Below are positions 1 to 8,489 of a stretch of DNA of 64,000 bases, one piece after another. The stretch lies in NCBI RefSeq assembly GCF_006442545.2, contig NZ_CP083952.1:2225501-2289500 (forward strand). The letters run 5' to 3'. The stretch's first letter is position 1, and each line of letters starts with the position of its first letter. Under the pieces are notes generated by a model, which saw only the letters and a program-made list of their open reading frames with translations, ran no database searches and had not been told where the DNA came from. The stretch is from Mesorhizobium sp. B2-1-8. GTDB taxonomy: Bacteria > Pseudomonadota > Alphaproteobacteria > Rhizobiales > Rhizobiaceae. Position numbers and translations under genes: made by a program.

Positions 1-2
1 CG

Positions 3-680
3 TTCAAGATCTCCAATGCGAAAGAGCTCGACCAGTTCTTCCGGGACAAGCCGGAGGACGTGACCTTCGTCATGGAGCAGTTCATCGAGGGGCTGGTGGT
101 GACTTATGACGGGCTGGTCAACCGCGACGGCGAGGTGGTGCTGGCGGCCAGCCATCGCTACGATCAGAGCGTCATGGACGTGGTCAACAAGGACCGCCAC
201 ATGAGCTATACCTGCTTTCCTCGGATCAGGCCTGTCGTCGAGGAGGCCGGCCGTAAGATCCTGAAGGCGTTCGACGTGCGCGAGCGCTTTTTCCACATCG
301 AGCTGTTCGAGACCAGGGACGACCGCATCATCGCGCTGGAGGTCAACATGCGGCCGCCCGGCGCCTGGATGACCGACGCGATCAACTACACGTTCGACAT
401 CGATGTCTACGCGGCGTGGGCGGACATGGTGGTCAAGGACGCCGCCGGCGGCCCCTATGAGGGCAAGTATTTCACCGCCTATGCCAGCCGCAAGCGCCAT
501 CTCGACTATTTGCACAGCCATGCGGACGTGCTAGCCGCGCACGGCGACAAGATCGTCCATCATCAGCCAATAGAAGAGGTTTTCAGCCGCGCCATGGGGA
601 ATTACGCCTACCAGATGCGCTCGAAGGATCAGGCGGAGCTGCGCGAGGCGGTGGCCTATATCCACGCGGAAAAGGCTTGA
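3..680 (+). CDS. ATP-grasp domain protein, 5' end outside window
   Basis: The reading frame is open from the first bases of the window, so this is the C-terminal part of a longer protein. The segment has the look of an ATP-grasp carboxylate ligase: acidic, metal-binding-like residues near LEVNMRPPGAWMTD (about residue 113 of the visible part) fit the conserved Glu/Asn pair that holds Mg-ATP. Such enzymes form an acyl-phosphate and pass it to an amine or thiol. The substrate cannot be read here. The stop lies 4 bp before the esterase start, so the two are almost certainly one operon and may act on the same small molecule or peptide. The GTG at position 60 is internal, not the true start. Confidence 0.8.
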   Translation, partial: FKISNAKELDQFFRDKPEDVTFVMEQFIEGLVVTYDGLVNRDGEVVLAASHRYDQSVMDVVNKDRHMSYTCFPRIRPVVEEAGRKILKAFDVRERFFHIELFETRDDRIIALEVNMRPPGAWMTDAINYTFDIDVYAAWADMVVKDAAGGPYEGKYFTAYASRKRHLDYLHSHADVLAAHGDKIVHHQPIEEVFSRAMGNYAYQMRSKDQAELREAVAYIHAEKA

Positions 681-684
681 GGCC

Positions 685-1461
685 ATGGACGTCTCCTATC
701 ACAAGGGTTTCGCCCGCAATCTCGGCCGCGACATGGAGTACAAGCGCTACGGCCATGCCGGCCGGCCTGTCGTGGTGTTCCCGACCTCGCAGGGCAGGTT
801 CTACCAGTTCGAAGATTCCGGCGGGGTGGGGGCGCTGGCCGAGTTCATCGACACCGGCCGCATCCAGCTGTTCACCGTCGACGGCATCGATTCGGAATCC
901 TTCTTCGCCAGCCATGTCGATGCCGCGCACCGTATCGCCCGCCACGAGGCCTATTTCCGCTACGTGCGCGAGGAGGCGCTGCCGGAATTTCTGGAAACCG
1001 CCGCGCAAGCCAACGGCGGACGGCGGCTGAAGCCGCTGTTTTCAGGCTGTTCGATGGGCGGCTATCATTCCTCGAACTTCGTCTTCCGTTTTCCCGAACT
1101 CGCCAGCGGCGTCATCTCGCTGTCGGGGGTCTATTCGGCACGCGATTTCTTCGGCAAGGCGCTCGACGGCGACATCTTCTACAACTCGCCGCTCGATTAT
1201 CTGCCAGGGATCGTCGACCCGAAACTGCTGGCGCGGCTGAAGACGCTCAGGCTGATCTTCTGCTGCGGGCAAGGCGCCTGGGAGGAGCGCATGCTGGTCG
1301 AGACGCGCCAGCTGGAACAGATCCTGCGCGACAAATCCATTCCGGCCTGGGTCGATTATTGGGGTGGCGACGTCAGCCATGACTGGCCGTGGTGGCACAA
1401 GCAACTGGCCTATTTCTTCGGCCGCTGGCTGGATGACGATCTGATGCACAGGCTGGACTAA
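685..1461 (+). CDS. Esterase-family alpha/beta hydrolase
   Basis: A 258-residue cytoplasmic protein of the putative-esterase (esterase D-like) family. GCSMGG around Ser123 is the nucleophile elbow, and the His in VSHDWPWWH near residue 236 is the likely catalytic base. It has no signal peptide. The ATG is 4 bp after the stop of the ATP-grasp gene, which implies translational coupling. The pairing of a ligase and a hydrolase suggests synthesis and cleavage of the same ester or amide bond, but this is inference. A palindromic repeat begins exactly at the last base of the TAA stop codon. Confidence 0.85.
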   Translation: MDVSYHKGFARNLGRDMEYKRYGHAGRPVVVFPTSQGRFYQFEDSGGVGALAEFIDTGRIQLFTVDGIDSESFFASHVDAAHRIARHEAYFRYVREEALPEFLETAAQANGGRRLKPLFSGCSMGGYHSSNFVFRFPELASGVISLSGVYSARDFFGKALDGDIFYNSPLDYLPGIVDPKLLARLKTLRLIFCCGQGAWEERMLVETRQLEQILRDKSIPAWVDYWGGDVSHDWPWWHKQLAYFFGRWLDDDLMHRLD

Positions 1462-1508
1462 TGCATGTCGCCCGGAAGTGTCCTCGGTTCCGGGACCACG
1501 ACATGCAT
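1461..1508. repeat. REP-like palindrome (CATGTCG family)
   Basis: Outer arms ATGCATGTCG and CGACATGCAT are exact reverse complements. Inner arms CCCGGAA and TTCCGGG pair again, giving a two-step hairpin between the convergent esterase and MFS genes. It can also act as a transcription terminator for both. The architecture resembles the intergenic palindromes of rhizobial genomes. Confidence 0.7.
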
Positions 1509-1519
1509 AAAATCAGAAG

Positions 1520-1565
1520 CTTACAGCAGGTCGCGCGAATACTATTCGCCGCGACATGCTGTAAG
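1520..1565. repeat. Second palindrome in tandem with the REP-like element
   Basis: CTTACAGCAgGTCGCG on the left pairs with CGCGACaTGCTGTAAG on the right, with an inner GAATA/TATTC pair. Only 11 bp separate it from the preceding palindrome, so the gap between the two convergent genes is almost entirely hairpin-forming DNA. Confidence 0.6.
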
Positions 1566-1600
1566 GTGCGTTGATATTCTGGCCCGCAAATGGCTGATGC

Positions 1601-3136
1601 CTACCCTTCCTGGCAGGCCGGCAGCGGGACGACCTCACGTTCCGCCGCCGATCCGCGACGCAGGCCGAGGAAGACGACCAGGGCGGTGACGATGGTGATA
1701 GCCGCCAGCACGATCAGCAGCCTGTCGAACGCCGCTTCGTAGGCCTCGACCAGAACGGTGGCGGCGGCCTCCGGTAAATGTTGTGCGGTTCCACCGACAT
1801 TGCCAGTTACCAGCAACTGCGCCGCGGCGGCCGCATCGCTGGAAGGCGCAGCACCTCGAGCGGCGAGCTGCGCTGCGGTGAAGCCTGACAGCGTCGCCAT
1901 GACGATGGCCAGCGCCACGCCCTCGCAGGCGACACGCGTGGTGTTGAAAATGCCGACCGCCATGCCGGCGCGCTCCGTCGGCACGACGCTGACGGCGAGC
2001 CCGTCCATCAATCCCCAGGGCAAGGCGATGCCGACGCCGATCAGGATCAGCGGTGCGATCAGAGCGACGGCGATCGGTGGCGTCAGGCTCAGCCAGACCA
2101 AACCGGCTGCCGCGACGAGCAGTCCGAGACCGCAGATCGTGGCCGGGGCAATCCAGCGTGCCAATTGGCCGGCGAGCAGGGGCAGGACCAGCAGTGGCCC
2201 GGAGAGGCAGATCATCAATTGCCCGGCCTTGATCTCGCTCATCCCCTCGATGCCGATGAAGCGGATCGGCAAAAGCACGAGCAGGACGACGAAGCCATAG
2301 GCGGGCGCCGCCGCAAGAAACTGGACGCCGACGAAGCGCGGAAAGCGAAACAGGGTAAGATCGAGCATCGGCCGGCGCACGCGCCGCTCGACGACGACGA
2401 ACAGCACAAAGCAAAGGAAGGCCACGCCGAGAAGCGTTACCACAAGAGGATCGGCCCAGCCGCTCTGCGGCGCCTGCAACACGCCATAGGTAAGCGAGGC
2501 CAGCGCGACGGTGAACGTGCCGGCGCCCGCCCAGTCGAGGCCGGTCGCATCCGGGTCACGCGATTCCCTGATCGTGCGCAGGCCGAGGATTGCCGAGGCA
2601 ACCGCGAGTGCCACGACCAGAACAAAGATCGAGCGCCAGCCGAATGCGGCGATGAGCAGGCCGGAGGCGATCGGGCCGAAGGCCAGCCCGATGCCGAAAC
2701 TGGTGCCGAGGAAGGAGAAGGCGCGTAGCCGCAATGGTCCCTCGAATTCCTGGGCAAGTGCGGAGGCGCCGCCGGCGAAGGCCAGGGCACTGCCCAGCCC
2801 TTGCGCGGCCCTGAAGACGTCGAACCAGGCGATGTCGGGCGCCAGCATCGCGGCGAGCGAGGCGAGGATGTAGAGGGCGAGACCGACGAGGAAGATCCGC
2901 TTGCGGCCATGATTGTCAGCCAGAGCGCCCGCCGCCATCAGGCTGGCGGCGAAGGTCAGCATGAAAGCGTTGGTCACCCAATTGAGCGCGATCGGGCTGC
3001 CGCCGAGATCGGCCGCGATGCGGGAAAGCGCGACGGCCGGCCCGGTGAAGGTCAGGGGCATCGTCATGGCGGCAAGGCATACGGACAAGAGCACGAGCCA
3101 TCTCTCGGCCGGGCCGATGGTGATCTTCAAGGTCAT
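1601..3136 (-). CDS. MFS drug-efflux transporter, DHA2 (14-TM) type
   Basis: About 511 residues with many hydrophobic segments, as expected for the 14-helix drug:H+ antiporter family. The loop 2-3 motif GALADNHGRKR matches MFS motif A. I prefer the ATG at 3136 because AGGA lies 7 nt upstream. An in-frame ATG at 3169 would add 11 residues but has no ribosome binding site. The gene is divergent from a LysR-type regulator, the classic arrangement of a locally controlled efflux pump. The substrate is unknown, probably a toxic organic compound. Confidence 0.88.
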   Translation of the reverse strand: MTLKITIGPAERWLVLLSVCLAAMTMPLTFTGPAVALSRIAADLGGSPIALNWVTNAFMLTFAASLMAAGALADNHGRKRIFLVGLALYILASLAAMLAPDIAWFDVFRAAQGLGSALAFAGGASALAQEFEGPLRLRAFSFLGTSFGIGLAFGPIASGLLIAAFGWRSIFVLVVALAVASAILGLRTIRESRDPDATGLDWAGAGTFTVALASLTYGVLQAPQSGWADPLVVTLLGVAFLCFVLFVVVERRVRRPMLDLTLFRFPRFVGVQFLAAAPAYGFVVLLVLLPIRFIGIEGMSEIKAGQLMICLSGPLLVLPLLAGQLARWIAPATICGLGLLVAAAGLVWLSLTPPIAVALIAPLILIGVGIALPWGLMDGLAVSVVPTERAGMAVGIFNTTRVACEGVALAIVMATLSGFTAAQLAARGAAPSSDAAAAAQLLVTGNVGGTAQHLPEAAATVLVEAYEAAFDRLLIVLAAITIVTALVVFLGLRRGSAAEREVVPLPACQEG

Positions 3137-3284
3137 GGATTTTCCTATCTGAGCAGTCTGCGCCGGCATGCCGCGCTATCGCGGCGCCCGGTCATGCGGA
3201 CCAAGATAGGTCGGCGACGGCTCCGGAAAAATGGTGTTAAATATCTCGACATAACGGACTAAAACGCTCGAATGGAGCAGTTTG

Positions 3285-4172
3285 ATGGATCGCCTCAGCG
3301 GCCTTCTGGCCTTCGCCCGCACCGCCGAATTCGGCAGCTTCGTCGCCGCCGGCCGGGCGCTCGGCATCTCCGCTTCGGCGGTCGGCAAAAGTGTCGCGCG
3401 GCTCGAACAGGAGCTCGGCGTGCGGCTGCTGCAGCGCTCCACGCGGCGGATCGGCCTGACGGAGGAGGGCAAGCTGTTCAACGAGCGCGTGCGGCGTATC
3501 CTCGACGACATCGACGATGCCGAGGCGATGCTGTCGCGGACACGCGAGACGCCGCGTGGGCGGCTGCGCGTCTCGACCCCGATCGTCACCTATCATCTCT
3601 TGCTGCCGGTGCTGTCGGAATTCATGGCGCGCTATCCCGAGATCGAGCTCGATATCGATTTCAACGACCGGATCGTCGACGTCATCGAGGAAGGCATCGA
3701 CGTCGCGATCCGCAGCGGCGAGCTGCCCGATTCACGATTGGTGTCCAGACCCATTGCGCCCTTCCGCATGCTGCTGTGCGCGGCGCCTTCCTATCTCGAA
3801 CGCCATGGCATACCCCGCGTGCCGGCGGATCTCATCCGGCATTTCGGCATAAACTTCCGCTATCTCAACAGCGGCAGGTTGCTGGACTGGCCCTTCATTA
3901 CCGGGAGCGCCCAACCGCTGATCCGTTCGATGCTGACCTGCAACAACATGGAAGCCTTGAAAGGCGCCACGATCGCCGGACTCGGCATCGCCTGCATGCC
4001 CGATTTCCTGGTGCGGGAGGCACTGCGCGAGGACAGGCTGCGCACCGTACTGGACGATCATGTCGATGGCCGTGGCCAGTTCCGGATGCTGTGGCCCTCC
4101 AATCGCCATCTGTCGCCAAAGGTGCGCGTCTTCGTCGATTTCCTGCCCGAACGCCTTGCGGCGGCGCGATAG
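3285..4172 (+). CDS. LysR-family transcriptional regulator
   Basis: A 295-residue LTTR. The N-terminal winged helix-turn-helix (residues 1-60, with ALGISASAVGKSVARLE as recognition region) is followed by a periplasmic-binding-protein-like effector domain (about 90-290). The ATG at 3285 has GGAG 7 nt upstream and is preferred over the adjacent in-frame TTG at 3282. It is transcribed away from the DHA2 efflux gene, with about 150 bp between the two starts, and probably controls that gene and itself from this interval. The inducer is unknown. Confidence 0.92.
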   Translation: MDRLSGLLAFARTAEFGSFVAAGRALGISASAVGKSVARLEQELGVRLLQRSTRRIGLTEEGKLFNERVRRILDDIDDAEAMLSRTRETPRGRLRVSTPIVTYHLLLPVLSEFMARYPEIELDIDFNDRIVDVIEEGIDVAIRSGELPDSRLVSRPIAPFRMLLCAAPSYLERHGIPRVPADLIRHFGINFRYLNSGRLLDWPFITGSAQPLIRSMLTCNNMEALKGATIAGLGIACMPDFLVREALREDRLRTVLDDHVDGRGQFRMLWPSNRHLSPKVRVFVDFLPERLAAAR

Positions 4173-4192
4173 GATCGCACGCTGCCGCGCTT

Positions 4193-5296
4193 TCACTCCC
4201 TGATGCTTCTGGCCACCAGCCGCGCGATGCTCGGGCCGACAAGCAGCACGATCAGGAAACGCGCCGACTGCAGCGCCATGACGAAGGAGATGTCGACGTT
4301 CCGCGCGGCGGCGGCGATGATGGCGACGCTGTCCATGCCGCCGGGGCTGGTCGCCAGATAGGCGGTCAGCGGGTCGACGCCGGCGAGATGGCTGAGGAGG
4401 AAGGCAAGGCCGCCGCAAAAGGCGATCAACGCGACGATCGAGGCGATGATCTGCGGCAGGGCGCGTGCCGCATGGCGCAGGATCGGTCTGGTGAAGTTCA
4501 GGCCGATCGACCAGCCGACCATAGCGTAACTGATCGCCAGCAGCCATTGCGGCAATTGCATCGGCACCCCGAGGCCAAGATGGATCACGGTGCCGAAGAT
4601 GAAGCTGCCAAGGAAGAAAGGCGAGGGCAGCCGGCAAAGCCTACCCGCCAGGCCGCCGACGATTGCCATGCCGATGGTGGCGGCGAAGGGCTGCGGATCG
4701 ATCGCCGGGAACCAGTCGATGGGCGGGACCTCAATGCCCGAGGTGTCGACCCACATCTTGGCAACGAGGGCCGCCGTCATCGAAACGAAGATGACGCGCA
4801 GATACTGCATGAAGGCGACAAGGCGCTGGTCGGCGCCAAAGGCGCCGGCCATCAGCACCATGGCAGTAGCGGCCCCCGGCGAAGAGCCCCAGACGGCGGT
4901 AGTGCCGGGCAGGATGCGCCAGCGGCTGATCAGCCAGCCAAGCAGGCTCGAGGCCGCGACGGTGGCGATCACCACGCCGAGGAACAGCGGCCATTCCTTG
5001 TAGAAGACCGGAAAGATATCGGCCGAGATCGAAGCCGCGACGAGGCAGCCGACGACAGCCTGGGCGGAGCCGAACAGAAGGCGCGGCACCCGCACAGTGG
5101 CGCCATTGGTGCCGGCGATGATGGCTGCCAGCATTGGTCCGATCAGCAGTGCCGCCGGCAGGGCCGCGAGTTCCAGCGCACCGGCAAACAGGGTGGAGAT
5201 GACCAGCAGGATCAACCATTGCCATGGCTTGCTCAGCCGCTCCATGCGCTCGATGGCGGGCTGGTCGGGATATGGCTGCTCTGCCTCGGAATCCAT
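4193..5296 (-). CDS. AbrB-family (PF05145-like) integral membrane protein
   Basis: A 367-residue protein made of two homologous halves of hydrophobic helices with Gly/Pro-rich turns such as WGSSPGAAT and TSPGGMD. That duplicated layout is typical of the AbrB/ammonia monooxygenase-like membrane family, distinct from the Bacillus AbrB DNA-binding protein despite the name. It probably lies in the inner membrane with 9-11 helices and is thought to act as a transporter. It is convergent with the LysR gene and 20 bp from it. No strong ribosome binding site is seen before the ATG. Confidence 0.85.
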   Translation of the reverse strand: MDSEAEQPYPDQPAIERMERLSKPWQWLILLVISTLFAGALELAALPAALLIGPMLAAIIAGTNGATVRVPRLLFGSAQAVVGCLVAASISADIFPVFYKEWPLFLGVVIATVAASSLLGWLISRWRILPGTTAVWGSSPGAATAMVLMAGAFGADQRLVAFMQYLRVIFVSMTAALVAKMWVDTSGIEVPPIDWFPAIDPQPFAATIGMAIVGGLAGRLCRLPSPFFLGSFIFGTVIHLGLGVPMQLPQWLLAISYAMVGWSIGLNFTRPILRHAARALPQIIASIVALIAFCGGLAFLLSHLAGVDPLTAYLATSPGGMDSVAIIAAAARNVDISFVMALQSARFLIVLLVGPSIARLVARSIRE

Positions 5297-5360
5297 GCTC
5301 TGGTCTTAGACCGGGCGGCAAGGAATGCGAACCCGCCCGCGTCGAAAAAAGCGACAGCTT

Positions 5361-5606
5361 CTAGGTATCCGTGCCGAACAAGTGCTCGATCTTTCCACCG
5401 TCTATGCGATCGAAATGGTCGGGTACGGAAAACTGGCCAGCCATAAAGCCAACCCGTCGTGCCTGTGCCGGGGGCGATGGATCGAGAGGAATGACTTTGA
5501 CCAATGGTTTGCCAGCTCTGGCGATGATGAATGGCTCGCCGTTCGCGGCCAGGTCAACGAGACGTGAAAGATTGGCCTTCGCATCGCTAATGTTAACGGT
5601 CTGCAT
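5361..5606 (-). CDS. Phd/YefM-type antitoxin without an adjacent toxin
   Basis: 81 residues. The N-terminal stretch VNISDAKANLSRLVDLAANG and the following FIIARAGKPLVKVIPL are the DNA-binding/dimerisation fold of prevent-host-death antitoxins. The C-terminal part (about residues 50-81) would wrap the toxin. In related loci a PIN-domain (VapC-like) toxin follows within a few bases, but here only 64 bp separate the stop from the next gene, and they encode no PIN motif. The gene is therefore an orphan antitoxin, probably the remnant of a toxin-antitoxin pair. It starts 17 bp after the ABM gene and may be cotranscribed with it. Confidence 0.85.
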   Translation of the reverse strand: MQTVNISDAKANLSRLVDLAANGEPFIIARAGKPLVKVIPLDPSPPAQARRVGFMAGQFSVPDHFDRIDGGKIEHLFGTDT

Positions 5607-5623
5607 CGCGCCGCCCGCCCAGC

Positions 5624-5932
5624 TCAGCCCGTTTTGGCTTCAGCCAGGCCGAAGCCGCCGACCGGGTGGGTCTCCACCTGGAACTCGAAGCCGCCGATGA
5701 AGGGGCGTGCCTTGGCGATGGCCGCCTGGACTTCCGGTAGCTGCAGGGATGCCTTGTGGCTTGCCTGATCGGTCCACACTTCGGTCACCCAGATCGCGTC
5801 GGCGTCGGCCGGGTCGGTGGCGATGATATAGCTCAGGCAGCCGGGCAGGGCACCGGTGCTCTCGCGCAGCACAGTCATGACAGCGTCGCGTTGGCCGCGC
5901 GCCGCCCGCATCTTGCCGATCAGTCCGTACAT
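5624..5932 (-). CDS. Antibiotic biosynthesis monooxygenase (ABM)-domain protein, putative quinol monooxygenase
   Basis: 102 residues with a single ABM ferredoxin-like fold: a small dimeric enzyme or heme/quinone-binding protein. Motifs such as LPGCLSYIIATDPAD and WTDQASHKAS are typical of YgiN-like quinol monooxygenases. It lies 55 bp after an SDR gene in the same direction. The combination suggests handling of a quinone or a polyketide-like aromatic, but the substrate is not readable. Confidence 0.82.
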   Translation of the reverse strand: MYGLIGKMRAARGQRDAVMTVLRESTGALPGCLSYIIATDPADADAIWVTEVWTDQASHKASLQLPEVQAAIAKARPFIGGFEFQVETHPVGGFGLAEAKTG

Positions 5933-5987
5933 GTCCTCGTCCCCTGGGTTGGCGCGAAAGGAGTGTGTTTAGTATGCCGATCGCCGG

Positions 5988-6773
5988 TCAAGGCATCAAC
6001 TGGCCGCCATTGACCTCGATCACCTGGCCGGTGATGTAGCCGCTCAACAGGTCCGATGAGAGGAACAGATAGGCGCCGACGCAATCTTGCGCCGTGCCGG
6101 CGCGGCCCTGCGGAATGGTGGCGACCATGCCCTTGATCTGCTCGTCGGTCGAATAGCGTTCGTGGAAGGGGGTGAGGATGGTGCCCGGCGCCACGGCGTT
6201 GACGCGGATGCCGAAACCGATCAGTTCCTTGGCCATGCCGCGCGTGACGTTGGAGACGAAGGCCTTGGCCGAGCCATAAAGGCCGGCGCCGCCGCCGGCG
6301 CCATTGCGCGCGGCGATCGACGAGGTGTTGACGATGAAGCCGCCCTGTTTTTTCAGCCACGGGATCGCCTTACGCGAGGCGGTCAGCACCGAGCGTGCGT
6401 TGAGATCCATCACCGCGTCGTAATGCGCCTCGGTCTGCTCGGCATAGGGTACGCGGCCGAGCATGCCGCCGGCATTGTTGACGAGCCCGTCGAGGCGGCC
6501 GAAATGTCGCGCGCTGTCCTCGACGACGCGTTCGACATCGGCGGGAAGAGAAAAATCGCCCTGGACGAGGAAGACCTTGGCGCCGCCGTCGCCAAGGATC
6601 CGGCCGAGTTTTTCGGCGGCGTCGCGGCTGGAATTATAGTGCAGCGCCACTTTGCATTTCTGCTCGGCATAGGCGAGCGCGAGCGCTGCGCCGATGCCGG
6701 TCGAGGCGCCGGTGACCAACACCGCCTTGCCGGCGAGATCGGGGATGACAAGACCAAGGGCTGTCTCTGGCAC
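5988..6773 (-). CDS. SDR-family NAD(P)-dependent oxidoreductase
   Basis: 261 residues from the GTG at 6773. That start is chosen because GGAGGA sits 7 nt upstream; the frame extends further, to a TTG at 6830 with no ribosome site. Classical short-chain dehydrogenase features are TGASTGIG (21-28, cofactor loop), NNAG (99-102), Ser at about 151-152, Tyr166 and Lys170 (YGSAK). The C-terminal GGQLMP ending is typical. Asn48-Ser49-Ser50 after the second strand suggests NADP(H) preference. It probably forms one unit with the ABM gene downstream and the DsrE gene upstream. Confidence 0.92.
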   Translation of the reverse strand: MPETALGLVIPDLAGKAVLVTGASTGIGAALALAYAEQKCKVALHYNSSRDAAEKLGRILGDGGAKVFLVQGDFSLPADVERVVEDSARHFGRLDGLVNNAGGMLGRVPYAEQTEAHYDAVMDLNARSVLTASRKAIPWLKKQGGFIVNTSSIAARNGAGGGAGLYGSAKAFVSNVTRGMAKELIGFGIRVNAVAPGTILTPFHERYSTDEQIKGMVATIPQGRAGTAQDCVGAYLFLSSDLLSGYITGQVIEVNGGQLMP

Positions 6774-6842
6774 TGCTGTTCCTCCGGGGATTTCCGATAT
6801 CTTGGCGGGTCTTGCCACCCTTGCATTCAAGTCATTGCCGCT

Positions 6843-7280
6843 TCAAGGCCTGAGATAGAGATAGCCCTGGCTTTGCAATTCGGCGAGCTTGACGACGCCG
6901 CCCTTGTCGGCGGCATGGAATCCGTCGAGCAGATCGGCGAGCGTAATGTCCATGCCGTGCATGGTGTTGCCGCAAGCGTGCGGGTCGAGCCCTTGCTGGA
7001 CAAGACCGGTAAAGCGCCCCGAAATCGCCGCCGATATGCCCTTCGACTTGAAGGCGGCAAGGGCCGGGCCATGCACGACCAGCGCGATCTCGACGCTGCC
7101 GCCGGTGCCCTCATAGTGGTTCTTGATGTTGCCGAGCACGAAATTGACCTTGTCGAGATCGCTGAGGTGATAGGCGACCTTCAGCCTGGCAGGCTCGGTG
7201 GTCGCTGCCTGTACCGCCCGCAGGCCGAGAAGGGTTCCAGCTCCGGCGAGGGCCGCCTGGAACATGTCACGTCGGCGCAT
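6843..7280 (-). CDS. DsrE-family protein, exported
   Basis: 145 residues from the ATG at 7280, which has AGGAAGGGG upstream; a further in-frame ATG at 7334 lacks a ribosome site. The N-terminus RRRDMF followed by a hydrophobic stretch to AVQAA looks like a Tat-type signal. The mature part is a DsrE-like Rossmannoid domain with a conserved-looking Cys in ACGNTMHGM. DsrE relatives carry sulfur as a Cys persulfide. Here the periplasmic location and isolated context leave the role open. Confidence 0.82.
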   Translation of the reverse strand: MRRRDMFQAALAGAGTLLGLRAVQAATTEPARLKVAYHLSDLDKVNFVLGNIKNHYEGTGGSVEIALVVHGPALAAFKSKGISAAISGRFTGLVQQGLDPHACGNTMHGMDITLADLLDGFHAADKGGVVKLAELQSQGYLYLRP

Positions 7281-7391
7281 GGCGTCCCCTTCCTGTTCCT
7301 GGCTTGCCGGCTTCCCGCGATTTGCGTGGCTCAAGCCGCAATACTAGCATAAATTGACGCTACGTCCTGTCGATGCGGAGGAGGGGGTCAC

Positions 7392-8489
7392 GTGGCGTTC
7401 AGTGAATGGAAGACGCTCGCCAGCGCCGGGTTCGGCGCCGCACTGATTGGCGGAGTTGTGGGTTCTGCTTTTGCCGATGATGCGCTCAAGCTCACCGAAC
7501 TCAGCCCTAAAGGGGCGGACGCCTGCTTCGGCCGGGTCTATGACGCGGCGCACCTCAAGGCGCATCCGAAGCAGAAAGTGGCGCGGATTTTCTTCTACTA
7601 CGGCCGTGATCCGGTCAGACGTCCGAATGAGGAACCGAGCGCGAATTCCGATACGTCCTACAATGGCTTCCTCACCACCACGGTGCGCGGTGCCAAGGCG
7701 CCGGAATGGGCCGGCGGCTGGTGCAATCACCAGTCCGAGGACGGCAAATCGGCCCCGATCCGCTGCGGCATGGATTGCGATCGCACGCTGGCGTCGCTGA
7801 AGGTCGACGACAAGGGCAGGCTGATCCTGTCCGATCTGTCGCCTGATATTTACCTCGATGCCGGTTCGGAAGAGGAACTCGGCTCGGCTGAATACGACAG
7901 GCAAGCGCTCGGGTCGGAGGACGACAATTTCCGCCTCGACCCAATGCCGGCTGCCACCTGCAAGGCCGAGTTCGCACGCATCGATCCGATCGATCCGGCG
8001 CTCGGGGCGCCGTTGCGCGAGCGGCTCAAACCCGACCAGGCCTTCTGTTACGGGCGCGACTATGATGCGGCGCATATGAGTTTGCATCCCGGCCAACTGA
8101 CGCAGTCGATCCGGGTGTTCCGCGGGCCGGTGGAACTGGCCTCCTTCGCCTCCGGGGGCGATGTCACGAACTGGCCCGACGGCGCCGACATCGCCGTCTC
8201 CGTCACCACACGGCAGAAGGGGGCCAAGGTCATGCAGACCTATTCGTGCCAGGGCGAAGCCGACCAGTGGCGCTGCGCTGCGAGTGCGAAGATGAGCAAT
8301 TTTTCCTGCGACATCGCGCAAAAGGAAATCTTCCTCAAGCGCGGCGCCAACGGCACCATCATGCTGGCCAACCCCAACAGCAGCCTCGCGGTTGTCGACC
8401 TCTGTTCGAAAGCCGCCGATGGCAAGACCAAGTCGGACGATAAGATCTATCGGCTGGAATCGATGCCGCAATCAGCCTGCGCGCCTTGA
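7392..8489 (+). CDS. Secreted protein of unknown function with two homologous repeats
   Basis: 365 residues from the GTG at 7392, preceded by GAGGAGGGGG. A signal peptide ends near AFA (about residue 28). The mature protein is an internal duplication: CFGRVYDAAHLKAHP (about 45-60) recurs as CYGRDYDAAHMSLHP (about 215-230), and the unit ends DNFRLDPMPAATC and DKIYRLESMPQSAC also match. Each unit carries several Cys residues, suggesting disulfide-bonded periplasmic or extracellular domains. I do not recognise the family. It stands alone between the DsrE gene (divergent) and a large palindromic repeat that overlaps its stop codon. Confidence 0.75.
   Translation: MAFSEWKTLASAGFGAALIGGVVGSAFADDALKLTELSPKGADACFGRVYDAAHLKAHPKQKVARIFFYYGRDPVRRPNEEPSANSDTSYNGFLTTTVRGAKAPEWAGGWCNHQSEDGKSAPIRCGMDCDRTLASLKVDDKGRLILSDLSPDIYLDAGSEEELGSAEYDRQALGSEDDNFRLDPMPAATCKAEFARIDPIDPALGAPLRERLKPDQAFCYGRDYDAAHMSLHPGQLTQSIRVFRGPVELASFASGGDVTNWPDGADIAVSVTTRQKGAKVMQTYSCQGEADQWRCAASAKMSNFSCDIAQKEIFLKRGANGTIMLANPNSSLAVVDLCSKAADGKTKSDDKIYRLESMPQSACAP

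Noticed and set aside
5297..5360. Remnant of a VapC-type toxin after the antitoxin
   Set aside because: No PIN-domain residues in any frame of the 64-bp gap; treated as absent rather than truncated.
3272..5446. Very long plus-strand open frame across the LysR and AbrB genes
   Set aside because: It is an out-of-frame shadow of the LysR gene and antisense to the AbrB gene, without domain motifs; high GC makes such frames common.
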